Below are positions 52,610-64,000 of a stretch of DNA of 64,000 bases, piece after piece. The translations under genes and the position numbers were made by a program. The notes beneath the pieces were generated by a model. It was not told the origin of the DNA and did no database searches. It saw only the letters and a program-made list of their open reading frames with translations. Where the stretch lies: the NCBI GenBank assembly GCA_031262585.1, contig JAISHK010000001.1, positions 62,001-126,000 on the forward strand, given 5' to 3'. The number at the start of each line of letters is the position of its first letter. Position 1 is the first letter of the stretch. This DNA comes from Endomicrobium sp. GTDB lineage: Bacteria; Elusimicrobiota; Endomicrobiia; Endomicrobiales; Endomicrobiaceae.

Positions 52610-54989
52610 TCTTTTTACTGTTAATATTTTTATTTTTCTTTCGTGGAAGTTGGTCTATCGCCAAAGAAATGACATTATCCATATGTAAGACAGGGATCAT
52701 TGTAATTTTATTTCTTATATCTTCTGGAATATCAATCAAATCTTTCTTATTATTCTCAGGAAATAATACAGTATTTATCCCTTCTCTATAAGCTGCCAAA
52801 ACTTTTTCTTTAAGTCCACCTATAGCTAAAATCCTTCCTCGTAAAGTAACTTCACCAGTCATAGCAATTTTCTTTTTTACAGGTTTGTTCATACAAACAG
52901 ACGCTAATGCTGTTGCTAAAGCAATTCCTGCACTTGGACCGTCCTTGGGAACCGCTCCTTCGGGGACATGAATATGAAAATCAGTATTTGAAAACATATC
53001 TTCATCAATAGCAAATTTTTTTGATGATGAACGTACATATGTCAAAGCTGCTTGGGCCGACTCCTTCATAACATCACCAAGTTTACCTGTAAGAACTAAA
53101 GCACCCTTACCTTTCATTTTATTCACCTCTATAGTAAGAGTTTCTCCTCCAACTTCTGTCCATGCAAGGCCAGTTGCCACTCCTATATCATTTTCGGCAA
53201 TTTTTTCTCTTTCGTAGTAAGCTATACCTAAATACTTGTTTAAATCTTGAGAATCAATCTTTATAGACTTTAATTTTTTATTCAATTCTAATTCTTTTGC
53301 AACTTTTCTACAAAGATTGGCAATTTCCCTAGTTAAATTACGAACACCAGCTTCATGAGTGTAATTTTCAATAACAGCATCTATTGTACAATCAGTAAAA
53401 ACAAGTTCTTCAGCAGTCAATCCATGTTCTTTTAATTGTCTTGGAATAATAAAATTTTGTGCTATATGACTCTTTTCAACATTTGTGTAGCTCGAAAATC
53501 TTATAAGCTCTAATCTATCTCGTAAGGTGTTAGGAATACTATTTAGTGTATTTGCCGTAGTTATAAACATAACGTTAGATAAATCAAAATCAATATCAAG
53601 ATAATGATCCCCAAAAGCATAATTCTGTTCTGGATCTAAAACCTCTAGGAGAGCAGCTGAAGGATCTCCGCGCCAATCAGAACCTATCTTATCTATTTCA
53701 TCCAAAATAAATACTGGATTATTGGAACCAGCTTTTTTTATAGATTGTATAATTTTACCAGGCATTGAACCTATATAAGTGCGTCTATGTCCTCGTATTT
53801 CTCCTTCATCTTTAACACCACCCATAGAGATTCTTACAAAATTTCTTCCAAGACTCCTTGCAACAGATTTAGCGATAGAAGTTTTACCTACACCCGGGGG
53901 GCCTATAAAACAAAGAATAGGACCTCTAATTTTTTGTACTCTAGACAACACAGCAAGATACTCTAGTATTCTTTCTTTAACTTTTTCTAAACCATAATGA
54001 TCCTGATCCAAAATTTCTTTAGCTCTTTTTAAATCTAAATTATCAATTGTTGATTTTTCCCAAGGCAAATCTAAAATCCACTCAATATATGTCCGTATAA
54101 CAGTGGCTTCTGGAGACATCGGCATCATCTTTTCAAGTCTAGTTACTTCCTTTTCCACAGCATTTCTGGCAACTTGAGGTATTTTAGTATTTTTTAATTT
54201 CTCCTTAAGCTCTTCAACATCTTTTTGGACATCATCTTTTTGCTTAAGTTCTTTTTGAATAGCCTTCATCTGCTCTGTAAGATAATACTCTTTCTGTGTT
54301 TTTTCTATTTGATTTCTTACTCTGTTCTGAATACGTTTTTCTATATTTAATATTTCTATTTCCGAATTAAGTATTTGTATAATTTTTTCTAAACGCTTAA
54401 TAGGATTCATAAGCTCAAGAATTAATTGTTTGTCATTATTTTTTATCGCAAGATGAGACGCTATAGTATCCGCTAGTCTTGTAGGCTCTACAATACTGCT
54501 TACAGAAATGTAAATCTCTATAGGCATTCTTGGATTAAGTTTAACGTACTGTTCAAAAAGCGAAACCACACGTCTCATAATTGCTTCTGACTCGGGCGTT
54601 TTTTCCACTTTTTCATCAAAAAGTTTAACCCCAACTTCAATATACCCTTTATCATTTAATTTAAAATCTGTCCATTGTGCCCTTTTTATACCTTCTACAA
54701 GAGTTTTTAAAGTCCCACCAGGCATCTTTAATATTTGAAGCACTTCACATACTGTTCCTATACTATAAATATCATCAGGTGTAGGATCTTCTATTTGAAT
54801 ATTCTTCTGTGTAACTACAAAAACAAGTCTATTTGTAGCCATAGATTCTTCTAAAGCTTTAATAGATTTATCTCTGCCAACAGCAAGGGGTAGAACCATA
54901 GCAGGATACAAAATAATATCCCTGACCGGAAGAAGTGGAAGTGAATCAGGAATTTTTATGCTTTCTGTAAATCTATCCAGGTCGCTCAT
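52602..54989 (-). CDS. lon: ATP-dependent protease Lon
   Basis: [64 protein letters not shown] (catalytic Ser). Confidence 0.98.
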   Translation of the reverse strand: MSDLDRFTESIKIPDSLPLLPVRDIILYPAMVLPLAVGRDKSIKALEESMATNRLVFVVTQKNIQIEDPTPDDIYSIGTVCEVLQILKMPGGTLKTLVEGIKRAQWTDFKLNDKGYIEVGVKLFDEKVEKTPESEAIMRRVVSLFEQYVKLNPRMPIEIYISVSSIVEPTRLADTIASHLAIKNNDKQLILELMNPIKRLEKIIQILNSEIEILNIEKRIQNRVRNQIEKTQKEYYLTEQMKAIQKELKQKDDVQKDVEELKEKLKNTKIPQVARNAVEKEVTRLEKMMPMSPEATVIRTYIEWILDLPWEKSTIDNLDLKRAKEILDQDHYGLEKVKERILEYLAVLSRVQKIRGPILCFIGPPGVGKTSIAKSVARSLGRNFVRISMGGVKDEGEIRGHRRTYIGSMPGKIIQSIKKAGSNNPVFILDEIDKIGSDWRGDPSAALLEVLDPEQNYAFGDHYLDIDFDLSNVMFITTANTLNSIPNTLRDRLELIRFSSYTNVEKSHIAQNFIIPRQLKEHGLTAEELVFTDCTIDAVIENYTHEAGVRNLTREIANLCRKVAKELELNKKLKSIKIDSQDLNKYLGIAYYEREKIAENDIGVATGLAWTEVGGETLTIEVNKMKGKGALVLTGKLGDVMKESAQAALTYVRSSSKKFAIDEDMFSNTDFHIHVPEGAVPKDGPSAGIALATALASVCMNKPVKKKIAMTGEVTLRGRILAIGGLKEKVLAAYREGINTVLFPENNKKDLIDIPEDIRNKITMIPVLHMDNVISLAIDQLPRKKNKNINSKKNG

Positions 54990-56230
54990 GCAATCTCCTT
55001 TGTTTCATATACTACTTGAAGTCTTTGTCTTTCTCCCACTGTTTCAGCAGTTACTATACACTTAGCAATAGAAGGATCATTTGGGATTTTAAACATAGCA
55101 TCCAATAAAAGATTTTCTATAATAGACCTCAACCCTCTAGCTCCAGATCCTCTTCTCAAAGATTCTTCGGCTATTTTTTCTAAAGCACATTTTTTAAATT
55201 CTAATTCAACATTTTCAAGATTAAACATTTTTTTATATTGCTTAATTAAAGCGTTTTTAGGTTCAGTTAAAATATGAATTAGATCCGTAACCGATAAATG
55301 TTTCAACGTAGAAATAACAGGAACTCTCCCTATAAACTCAGGAATTAATCCAAATTTTATAAGATCATGACTTTCAACTTTAGAAAAAGATAAATCTGTA
55401 TTTTCAAATTTTTCTTTATTATAATAGTCATCCGTTATAAAACCTAAACCTTTTTTGTATAATCTTGCTTCTATTATTTTCTCAAGTCCGTCGAAAGCTC
55501 CCCCACATACAAAAAGAATATTAGTGGTATTTATTTTCAAATATTCTTGTTGAGGATGTTTTCTTCCACCCTGAGGAGGTACATTTGCAATTGTGCCTTC
55601 AAGAATTTTTAGAAGAGATTGCTGAACTCCTTCACCGGAAACATCTCTAGTTATTGAAGGAGTATCAGACTTTCGTGAAATTTTATCTATTTCGTCAATA
55701 TAAATTATACCCCTTTCAGCATTTTTAATATCAAAATTTGCATTTTGTATAAGTCTTAAAAGTATATTCTCAACATCTTCACCAACATACCCTGCTTCTG
55801 TAAGAGTAGTAGCATCCGCAATAGCAAAAGGTACATTAAGAATTTTAGCCAAAGTTTGAGCCAAAAGAGTTTTTCCTGTTCCAGTCGACCCTATTAACAA
55901 AATATTTGATTTTTGAAGTTCTACATAGTCATTTGAAGCATCAACAAGAGTTTCTAATCTCTTATAATGATTATATACAGCTACAGACAAAGTTTTTTTC
56001 GCGTGTTCTTGGCCTATAACATAAGAATCTAAAATATTTTTTATTTCACTTGGTTTTAATAATCTAAAGTCAGTTTTATTAGATTCTTTTTTATTATATG
56101 TACTAAAAAGCTCAATTGAATTTTTAGCACATTCCTCGCATATATAATACCCATTTCCACCAACTAATTTATATGGATATCCCTTACTACAAAACATGCA
56201 TTGTTGCCTATTATTAAAATTATTTTCCAT
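54986..56230 (-). CDS. clpX: ClpX ATPase
   Basis: Zn finger [53 protein letters not shown]. Confidence 0.98.
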   Translation of the reverse strand: MENNFNNRQQCMFCSKGYPYKLVGGNGYYICEECAKNSIELFSTYNKKESNKTDFRLLKPSEIKNILDSYVIGQEHAKKTLSVAVYNHYKRLETLVDASNDYVELQKSNILLIGSTGTGKTLLAQTLAKILNVPFAIADATTLTEAGYVGEDVENILLRLIQNANFDIKNAERGIIYIDEIDKISRKSDTPSITRDVSGEGVQQSLLKILEGTIANVPPQGGRKHPQQEYLKINTTNILFVCGGAFDGLEKIIEARLYKKGLGFITDDYYNKEKFENTDLSFSKVESHDLIKFGLIPEFIGRVPVISTLKHLSVTDLIHILTEPKNALIKQYKKMFNLENVELEFKKCALEKIAEESLRRGSGARGLRSIIENLLLDAMFKIPNDPSIAKCIVTAETVGERQRLQVVYETKEIA

Positions 56231-56245
56231 TAAGTTGCCTTTAAA

Positions 56246-56875
56246 CTATTTATTTAAGTTTACCACTACTTCATCTATAAGACCATATTCTTTTGCTTCT
56301 TGAGCTGACATATAATAATTTCTTTCAGTGTCTTTCAACACTTGTTCTAATGCTTTCCCAGTATGTTCTGCAAGTATAACAGAAAGCTTTTGCCTAGTTA
56401 AAACTAATTCTTTCGTTTCTATATCAATATCTGAAACTGTTCCAGTCAAACCACCATAAATTAAAGGTTGATGTATCATAATCCGAGAATGTGGCAAAGC
56501 ATATCTTTTACCTTTTGTTCCAGCAGCAAGTAAAACAGCTCCAAAAGACATAGCCATGCCAATACAAATTGTGGTCACTGGACTTTTTATAAACTGAATA
56601 GTATCATAAACAGCAAGCCCAGCCGTAACCATGCCACCTGGCGAATTTATATATAAACTTATATCCCTTTCTGAGTCTTCAGAATCTAAGTACAATAATT
56701 GTGCTATTAAAATATTCGCAGAATCAGTAGCAATTGCTCCATCATAACCACCAACAAATATAATTCTATCTTTTAAAAGTCGCGAATACAAATCATAAGT
56801 TACTGCTGCTCCTTGATTCCATCTTTCTATAACTGTGGGTATTAACGAAGGCATTATACTCTCCCTAAAAGTCAA
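56246..56875 (-). CDS. clpP: ClpP protease
   Basis: [64 protein letters not shown]. Confidence 0.98.
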   Translation of the reverse strand: MTFRESIMPSLIPTVIERWNQGAAVTYDLYSRLLKDRIIFVGGYDGAIATDSANILIAQLLYLDSEDSERDISLYINSPGGMVTAGLAVYDTIQFIKSPVTTICIGMAMSFGAVLLAAGTKGKRYALPHSRIMIHQPLIYGGLTGTVSDIDIETKELVLTRQKLSVILAEHTGKALEQVLKDTERNYYMSAQEAKEYGLIDEVVVNLNK

Positions 56876-56932
56876 ATGAATAATACTCTCTACAAACCAT
56901 TAAATTAGTATTTTAAAAATGATAATAAAATT

Positions 56933-58282
56933 TTATTTTTTCTTATAAAATCTATCTTTTTCTTCTATCGTGATTTCTGCGTTTTCAATCAAAAATTTAA
57001 AAAATTTCTTTTCTTTTAAAGAAGTCATAATACTTCTTTCATTTGTCACAAAATATTTATTAATTTCATTATCAATTCGTCGATTTACAGTTTTCATTTT
57101 ATTTTTTTCAATCTCAATATCAGCATCACTCACATTAAGATTCTCATTTATACATATTGCGTTTAAAATATAAAAAAATCTTATATTTTTTTCGGCTTCT
57201 TCTTTAAACTTTTCATTTCCAAGTTCAACTTGCTTTTTAATGTATTCTTCAGTCATACCTTTAGACTGCATATATTCTTTCATTTGATTTACCAAAGATT
57301 TTTTTTGTTCAACTACTAAAGATTGAGGAACTTCAAATTTGTTTCTATCTAATAAATAATCAACAATTTGTTTTTCAATATCTATATTCTGACGCAGATT
57401 TTCCTCATCGTTTAGAATTTCATTTATTTTCGTCTTCAAATTTTCAAGAGTTTCAAATCCTATGTCTTTTGCAAAGTCATCATTAAGCTCTGGAAGTTCT
57501 TTTTCCTTTATTTCAATAATATTTGTTTTAAAAGTTATTGTTTTTCCCGCCAAATTTTTATTTTGATAACCAGTAGGATATTCAACTATTATATCCTTTT
57601 CATCTCCTATTTTTGCTCCTTTTAAAGCACTTCTAAAACCCTTCAAAGTATTCTCCGATCCTCTCATATCTAACATATGTCCTTTCTCTGAAATACCTTG
57701 CATAATTTTGCCATTACTATCAAAAGCACAATAATCAACTAATACAAAACTTTGCTCTGTAACTTTATCTGACTTAGAAACTTTAAGTATGGCATTTCTT
57801 TCTTTTAAAGCTTCAAGGCTTTTATCTAAACTTTGTTCTGTAATTTTATAAATTTTCCTAGTTATAGGAATACCTTTATAATCCTTCACTTCAACTTTCG
57901 GATGAAATTCCACTGTAAAACGATACTTTAAATCTTGCCCGAGTTTATAATCAATTTTTTCAACTATAGGAGCACCGATTAATTTAAGAATTTCTCTTTC
58001 AAGAATACTTAAAATTGTTTCTTTTATTATATTCTCTATAACCTCGTTTCTAACTTTTTGAGCAAATTTTTGTCTCACAATATCCATTGGCACTTTGCCT
58101 TGCCTAAATCCATCAATTTTAGCACGTCGATATATTTGACTAAAAATCATTTCAAGTTCATTTGACACTACATTATCCGAAACCTTGACATCAATGGTTG
58201 CAGCGCATATTTTTTTATCAACTACTGAATATTTAAAGTCTACACTCTTGTTTTTTTGAGACATTCCTATTCCCCTATCCAA
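56933..58282 (-). CDS. tig: Trigger factor
   Basis: N-terminal ribosome-binding region (RAKIDGFRQGKVPMDIVRQKFAQKVRNEVIE), PPIase-like and C-terminal domains; upstream of clpP-clpX-lon. Confidence 0.95.
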   Translation of the reverse strand: MDRGIGMSQKNKSVDFKYSVVDKKICAATIDVKVSDNVVSNELEMIFSQIYRRAKIDGFRQGKVPMDIVRQKFAQKVRNEVIENIIKETILSILEREILKLIGAPIVEKIDYKLGQDLKYRFTVEFHPKVEVKDYKGIPITRKIYKITEQSLDKSLEALKERNAILKVSKSDKVTEQSFVLVDYCAFDSNGKIMQGISEKGHMLDMRGSENTLKGFRSALKGAKIGDEKDIIVEYPTGYQNKNLAGKTITFKTNIIEIKEKELPELNDDFAKDIGFETLENLKTKINEILNDEENLRQNIDIEKQIVDYLLDRNKFEVPQSLVVEQKKSLVNQMKEYMQSKGMTEEYIKKQVELGNEKFKEEAEKNIRFFYILNAICINENLNVSDADIEIEKNKMKTVNRRIDNEINKYFVTNERSIMTSLKEKKFFKFLIENAEITIEEKDRFYKKK

Positions 58283-58382
58283 TTCTCATCAACGCCTAAA
58301 TATTATGTCAAAAAAATATCAGCACTGACACTTTATTCAAGTTTTATAAAAAATTTACAAAATCTTAAATGAACAAAATACA

Positions 58383-58464
58383 TGCGGGCGAAGGGACTTG
58401 AACCCCCACACCTTACGATATATGGTCCTAAGCCATACGCGTCTGCCAATTCCGCCACACCCGC
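58383..58464 (-). tRNA. tRNA-Leu (UAG)
   Basis: Minus strand GCGGGTGTGGCGGAATTGGCAGACGCGTATGGCTTAGGACCATATATC...GGGGTTCAAGTCCCTTCGCCCGCA; loop CTTAGGA. Confidence 0.95.
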
Positions 58465-58522
58465 ATTATGTGCATCAAGTAATTTCATATACGAGCGATT
58501 TTATAATACCTACCCAAAAATA

Positions 58523-58595
58523 TGCGCTGCATAGGAATTGAACCTATAACCTAACGATTAAGAGTCGTTTGCTCTACCAATTGAGCTAGCAGCGC
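58523..58595 (-). tRNA. tRNA-Lys (CUU)
   Basis: Minus strand GCGCTGCTAGCTCAATTGGTAGAGCAAACGACTCTTAATCGTTAGGTTATAGGTTCAATTCCTATGCAGCGCA; loop CTCTTAA. Confidence 0.96.
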
Positions 58596-58878
58596 AATAA
58601 ATTAACTTGTATATCTAACATATTTAATCTCAAGTAAGAATTTTAACAAACTCTGATAGAAAAATCAATAATTTATATTGATTAAGGATATTATAATTAT
58701 TGAGTTAAAATTCATAACTAAATTGCGTTTTTTTTAACTGACTAATTAATAAAAACCAGCAAAAATTAATATTTAAAACTAACAAAATAGAATATGAAAA
58801 ATCTTAACTCAACTTACATTTAAATTTCTAATAAAGCAAATTTGACACTAAGCCAATTTTTTGGTTAAATATTTACTA

Positions 58879-59373
58879 ATGAACCCAAATAAAACTGTAA
58901 ACTTTCGTCCATTATGGGATGAATATTTTATGAAGCTTGCATGGCTAGTTGCAGAAAGAGCAACATGTATACGACATCATATAGGAGCTGTTATTGTAAA
59001 AAACAAAAGAATTTTAACAACTGGATACAATGGGGCACCAGCAAGTGTTGAGGACTGTTTATCTTTAGGTTGTTTAAGAAACAAATTAAATATTCCTTCA
59101 GGTCAAAAACATGAAGTATGTCGAGCCATTCATGCTGAGCAAAATGCGATTATACAAGGTGGGTTTCACGGTATCAGCATTAAAGGTTCTGTTCTTTATT
59201 GTACACATTCTCCTTGTGTATTATGTACTAAAATGATAATAAATGCAGGAATAAAAAAAGTCATTATGAATATTGAATATCCTGATTCTACTTTTAAAGA
59301 ACTTTTTTCAGAAGTAGGAATAAAATTTTATACATTACAACTTAATAATTTATCCATAACTCAGGTTTTGTAA
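58879..59373 (+). CDS. dCMP deaminase family protein
   Basis: AEQNAI (HAE motif) and CTHSPCVLCTKMIINAGI PCxxC zinc site; ATG at 58879 or TTG at 58861. Confidence 0.93.
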   Translation: MNPNKTVNFRPLWDEYFMKLAWLVAERATCIRHHIGAVIVKNKRILTTGYNGAPASVEDCLSLGCLRNKLNIPSGQKHEVCRAIHAEQNAIIQGGFHGISIKGSVLYCTHSPCVLCTKMIINAGIKKVIMNIEYPDSTFKELFSEVGIKFYTLQLNNLSITQVL

Positions 59374-59485
59374 ATAAATTATCTCCAGTAATGCATATTC
59401 AACAATTAATAAGTTGGTAATTCAATAACAAACTGCACAAACTAATCCAGACTATTTTATAATATAAACAATTTATAAATATAAA

Positions 59486-59517
59486 AGAGTATTCCTTACT
59501 TCAAATAAAAATACTCT
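59486..59517 (+). terminator. Possible weak hairpin downstream of the dCMP deaminase gene
   Basis: AGAGTATT...AATACTCT perfect 8-bp stem, 16-nt loop; no strong U-tract. Confidence 0.25.
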
Positions 59518-60420
59518 ATTCTAAATTCTAAAATACTAGTCTATACCTAAAGAAATACAAAAACGACTAATAACAGACTCAAAAGTCCTATTATAGTTCT
59601 AACTATTTGGAAGAGATAATACATTAATAAAATTGAACGTTAGTTACATAATAAAAAGTAATAAACAACCAATTACTGCTAACAGATCTATTATTTTTCA
59701 CAAAATTTACAACAATATTGTTTATTTGATCAACAGGCTTAAATTCTCTAATAATTCTAAATGATACTCCCGAGAAATTTTATATCAACAATCCCAACAA
59801 AAACATTTAAATAACTTTGTTTTATTCTTAGTGCAAGAGATATCAATGTAAGTTCATGTTTTTTTTATTTTTCTCTATCAACATTAATATTCTTTTAGAA
59901 CCATAAATAATCTCTACCTCTAAGACACATGTCACTCAAACAAAATTATATAGTTGTTTTAGAGTTATATTATCTGACTTTAAACTCAATGCGAGTACCG
60001 ACATGTTTGTTAATATCAGATTTTATTATAAGGATATATGAAAATTCCACGTCAGAAAATATCATTATGTTTAGTTTTTCTAAAAATACTAACTTTAAAA
60101 AAAGAAGGATGCCTGATTAATATTTTTGCTAAATTCATTTTTTAAATAATCAAAATTAATCCATTTTTTATATACTAAACTACTAACTATAAAAAAATAT
60201 TCTTGCAAAAGATTTTTCATAATCTTATATTTCTATTTTAAGATTATAACCACAAAATCTCTCGTCTGACATATATTTTAATAAATTCCAAAATAGATTA
60301 TTAAAACATTAATGTCATATCGACCAAAATGTTTGTTTGCTTTGAAAACTTGATCCATAATACTTCTGCTTAAAGAACGTATATCTTATCTTTATTTTAA
60401 CTTATTATAAAAGATGGATT

Positions 60421-60720
60421 TCACAATTTGAAATATGCCACGTAGAGATCCCACCAAATTCATGTTTCCCATTCAAGCGTAAACTATGTATTCGCTTAAC
60501 ATTAATCACAAAATCAGGAGTTTCCATATCTTTTGATGCTATTTGACTATACAGCACTTTTCACACCTTTTTCAAAATTATTTTCCTTATCATCAAAATT
60601 TTTCAACATCATATAATATTTTCGCTTAATATTTAATAACTGATTAAACGTTCTTTTTGCTCTACTTCAGTTTCATAAGCAAGTTTTAAATTTGATTCTC
60701 TTAATTCTAAAATTTATAAC
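60421..60720 (-). pseudogene. Degraded coding remnant, family not identified
   Basis: Minus-strand reads ELRESNLKLAYETEVEQKERLISY* and YSQIASKDMETPDFVINVKRIHSLRLNGKHEFGGISTWHISNC in broken frames. Confidence 0.5.
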
Positions 60721-60821
60721 TCTTTTCACATAAGACAAATTTCAACATGCCACATTTACATTTAACAAAATTACTCTGTTTTTTTATATTTTAATAAATA
60801 TAATCTTCGATTACTTTAAAT

Positions 60822-62165
60822 TTACAAAGCTTCTAATAACACCATCACCTCAATATGATAAGTCTGAGGAAACATATCAATAGGAATAATTTCGGTAGTT
60901 TTATATTTGCCACTTTTAACAATAATTTGCAAATCCCTAACCAACGTAGAAGGATTACAAGAAATGTACAATATCTTTTTAGCTTTTGAAAGCATCAAAA
61001 AATTAATAACACCTCGCGTAAGTCCACTACGCGGAGGATCTACTATTATAACATCAAAATCAACGACAGTTTTCTTTAGCCAATTTTCAACACTAGAAGT
61101 ATAAAATTCCACATTTAAAGCATTATTCATTAAAGAATTTTCTTTTGCATTTTCTATCGCATACTGATCTACACCAACAACTTTTTTAACATTACAAGCC
61201 ATTGTAATACCTATTGTACCAGTACCACAATATAAATCAAGTAAAGTGTCATTTTTTGAAAGATTTAACAAATTTAAAATCTTGTTATACATAATTTCTG
61301 CTACCTTTGAATTTGTTTGAAAAAAGGAAAATGGCGAAATATTAAAAAAATAATCTCTTTTTCCAACACAAAGTTTTTCCGTAATAAAAGGTTTGCCATT
61401 CATAAGAGTTAATTTTTCAGATAAAACAACATCTGATTTTTGGCCATTCAATGTACAATAAATACTTTGCGTACATTCACTTAACTCTTTTACAAGAGAT
61501 TTTAAAAACAAAGATTTACAGTTCGCATTTGTAACTATATTTACGAGGAATTGGTTATTATTTTTAGCTTTACGCAAAACTAAATGTCTAAAAAAACCTT
61601 TATGAATCTTATTGTTATAAGCAAACAAATCATTTTTATTCACAAAATCTTTTACTATCTTTACAATTTGTAAAAAATCTTTATCCGCTATAAAACACGG
61701 TGGAACAGAAATATATTTGTCGAAACTATTTTTTTTATGAAGACCTAACTCTACCATACCACCACTGTTAAAAAAACTAAATTCCATTTTATTCCTATAA
61801 TTCCAAATTTGAGGACTTATAAGTATTTTTGAAATTTTTATTCCTATAAAACCTAAAATCTCTTCTACATATTCTTGTTTATACTTTATCTGTGTTTCAT
61901 AAGAAGTATTCTGAAAAGTACAACCACCACAAAAACCAAAAGATAAACATATTGGATTTACTCTTTCCTTTGATCTTAAAGTAATATTTTCAAGTATTCC
62001 TTCTCTAAACGTCTTTTTATCCTTTAATACAAATACATTTCCTCTTTCGCCAGGTAAAATTCCTTCCGCAAACAAAGCGATCCCATCTGAACATCTGCAA
62101 AGAGAACGACCTGGAAAAACAATTTTTTCAGATATAACGTTTATGATTTTATTTTTTATAGTCAT
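60822..62165 (-). CDS. 23S rRNA (uracil-5-)-methyltransferase RumA/RlmD family
   Basis: LDLYCGTGTIGITMA, DPPRSGL, YISCNPSTLVRDL; FGFCGGCTFQNTSYETQIKYKQ FeS-like cysteines. Confidence 0.93.
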   Translation of the reverse strand: MTIKNKIINVISEKIVFPGRSLCRCSDGIALFAEGILPGERGNVFVLKDKKTFREGILENITLRSKERVNPICLSFGFCGGCTFQNTSYETQIKYKQEYVEEILGFIGIKISKILISPQIWNYRNKMEFSFFNSGGMVELGLHKKNSFDKYISVPPCFIADKDFLQIVKIVKDFVNKNDLFAYNNKIHKGFFRHLVLRKAKNNNQFLVNIVTNANCKSLFLKSLVKELSECTQSIYCTLNGQKSDVVLSEKLTLMNGKPFITEKLCVGKRDYFFNISPFSFFQTNSKVAEIMYNKILNLLNLSKNDTLLDLYCGTGTIGITMACNVKKVVGVDQYAIENAKENSLMNNALNVEFYTSSVENWLKKTVVDFDVIIVDPPRSGLTRGVINFLMLSKAKKILYISCNPSTLVRDLQIIVKSGKYKTTEIIPIDMFPQTYHIEVMVLLEAL

Positions 62166-62666
62166 TACCTATATCTTTTCACAAAGATTTGATTTCTTTC
62201 TTAGCTACTGCTAAATCAGAGAAGACCTCTAATTCACAGCATTTTCACTTCAAGATTCTCATAAAGTTTTGTATTGTTCATCAATTGAATAATTTAAATA
62301 AATACTGATTTTTTTAAATCAGATTTTACAAAAAACACATATCTACTTCTTTTGTAAAAATTAAATATCCCATTATATAATTGTTTAATATCGCATAGGA
62401 CATATTAAAATCGATTTTATTTAAGTTTTTTTATCAAATATATTTTTAATACTTACATAAAAACCAAAGACTTATGACACTTTAAAGAATTACTATATAC
62501 TCTTTATGCTAATGCTTAAATTCTCTTCCTTGAGAATCAATCGAAAAAAATGGCAATTCCTCTAGTTTTACTTAAATATGGCATTTTAACTTTCATACAA
62601 AACAACTAATACTTTGATATCATTTCTTCCATCACCTTATTAACTAATATGACAAACTAGACCAAT

Positions 62667-62837
62667 CTATATTAAAAATTTATGAATTCTTTCATTATCA
62701 ATTTTTAACATTGCCTCATTATCATTGCCATTTTCAATCGAAAAAATTTTATAATCTAAAAATTCATATATTAAAAATTTTACGTTTTCATCAATTATTA
62801 ATCGCCTTGTTAACAGATTTTTAACTTCCTTACTTAC
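62667..62837 (-). pseudogene. Degraded coding remnant directly downstream of yajQ
   Basis: Stop-to-stop frame VSKEVKNLLTRRLIIDENVKFLIYEFLDYKIFSIENGNDNEAMLKIDNERIHKFLI* lacking a start codon. Confidence 0.45.
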
Positions 62838-63349
62838 CTATAGTTGATAAACTGCAATGGCAATGAAAAAGGAATCTGTTTCAAATAAGCTATAATTTTT
62901 TGCAAATCATCTTTTTTAGAAGAAATAACTTTTATTTTTGAACCATCTATTTGTGATTGCACTTTTATTTTTGAATTTCTAATCAATTTTATAAGTTCTC
63001 TAGCTTTATCTAAAGGAAGTCCTGAAATAATTTCTGCTGTTTGTCTAATATATCCTTCAAAAGCATTTTCCTTCGTTCCATAATTTAAAGATTTTATTGA
63101 AACCCCTCTCTTAGCAAAACGAGATTCCAAAATATCCTTTAAGGCCTTCATTTTATATTCATTATCAGCTATAAGAATTATCTTCTTAGTATTTTTATAC
63201 AACTCCACCGACGACTTACTGTTTTTGAAATCAAACCTATTGGTAAGTTCTTTCCGTGCTTGATTAACGGCATTGTCAACTTCCATCATATTTACATCTG
63301 AAACAATATCAAAAGAAAATTTATCGCTCATTATATAATCCTTTCTCAT
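62834..63349 (-). CDS. yajQ: YajQ family nucleotide-binding protein
   Basis: FSFDIVSDVNMMEVDNAVNQARKELTNRFDFKNSKSSVEL; KAKVQSQIDG-like region IKVQSQIDGSKIKVISSKKDDLQ. Confidence 0.95.
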   Translation of the reverse strand: MRKDYIMSDKFSFDIVSDVNMMEVDNAVNQARKELTNRFDFKNSKSSVELYKNTKKIILIADNEYKMKALKDILESRFAKRGVSIKSLNYGTKENAFEGYIRQTAEIISGLPLDKARELIKLIRNSKIKVQSQIDGSKIKVISSKKDDLQKIIAYLKQIPFSLPLQFINYR

Positions 63350-63561
63350 ATAATTTTAAATTCCATCTATCACAAGTTTTTAAATTTATCATTTGATGAT
63401 ACATCTCTTTTTGTATTTCCTTTTATAATAACATACACAAAAAACACAATAAACAACACCATAAATAAATATGCTGGCCAGTCTGATGTAAAATTTAAAT
63501 TAATGTACACTTTTCCTCCAAGATAAATTAACAATTTACACTAAATCTTACTATATTTATC

Positions 63562-64000
63562 TTAATGATTCTTTTCAAATTTTTTATTCCAAACAGGAGA
63601 CATTATACGCAAATTATTTACAACTTTTGGTAAAACTTCAAGAACATAATCAACATCTTTCAAAGTATTGTAATGTCCAAAAGAAAAACGAATGGCACCT
63701 TGAGCAGCAACAGGCTCAACACCCATGGCAGATAAAACATGCGAAGCTCCTAAAGAACCAGAAGCACACGCAGATCCTGTAGAAACAGCTATACCATTTA
63801 TATCAAGCATAAGAAGCAATGATTCACCTTCTATATACTTAAAACTCACATTTAAAATGTTGCATACCGCTTTATTCCCACTTCCATTTACAACTACTTC
63901 AGGTACTTTATCAAGGATACCATTTTTAAGCTTTTCTTTCAATAATAAAACATGATTATTACTCTCTTCCATTCTAACATTTGAAATTTCAAATGCTTTT
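63562..64000 (-). CDS. Cysteine desulfurase (NifS/IscS family), C-terminal part; continues past the window end
   Basis: ISTGSACASGSLGASHVLSAMG active-site loop; the frame stays open to base 64000 upstream of the annotated Met. Confidence 0.93.
   Translation of the reverse strand, partial: KAFEISNVRMEESNNHVLLLKEKLKNGILDKVPEVVVNGSGNKAVCNILNVSFKYIEGESLLLMLDINGIAVSTGSACASGSLGASHVLSAMGVEPVAAQGAIRFSFGHYNTLKDVDYVLEVLPKVVNNLRIMSPVWNKKFEKNH

Noticed and set aside
59929-60120. 63-aa plus ORF in the 59.4-60.8 kb gap
   Set aside because: No SD or recognisable motif; likely chance in AT-rich DNA.
1-64000. CRISPR arrays, intact insertion sequences, prophage, restriction-modification or toxin-antitoxin operons
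   Set aside because: No regularly spaced repeats, transposase, integrase, Cas or phage structural proteins were seen in the sequence or ORF list.

Overview
A 64 kb, very AT-rich bacterial chromosomal window made mostly of single-copy housekeeping genes. Features include a dcw cell-division block (murB-ddl-ftsQ-ftsA-ftsZ), plsC-ispH, a carboxy(nor)spermidine polyamine pair, asd, leuB, metK, a sugar-phosphate permease next to an outer-membrane barrel, carA-carB-purF-pyrG, glyQ-glyS, gltX, lptD, accD-folC, hisA, mnmG, tig-clpP-clpX-lon-aminotransferase, yajQ and a partial nifS/iscS. Four tRNA genes (Leu-UAA, Ser-CGA, Leu-UAG, Lys-CUU) are all on the minus strand. Long gaps (about 0.3-2.3 kb) with no large ORF contain translatable but frameshifted or stop-interrupted remnants, including a TPR protein and an ABC exporter. 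The gene set plus active gene decay fits a reduced, host-associated bacterium; an Endomicrobium/Elusimicrobiota-type symbiont is my inference from gene content, not a database result. I found no CRISPR array, intact transposon, prophage, rRNA or obvious new multi-gene system. The best leads are a candidate transcription attenuator ahead of carA, two genes with near-leaderless promoters, a 37-bp perfect direct repeat duplicating a gene end, a short SD-preceded membrane peptide and orphan hairpin in a gene graveyard, an atypical FtsZ C-terminus, and a divergent secreted protein with a glucodextranase-like C-terminal region.
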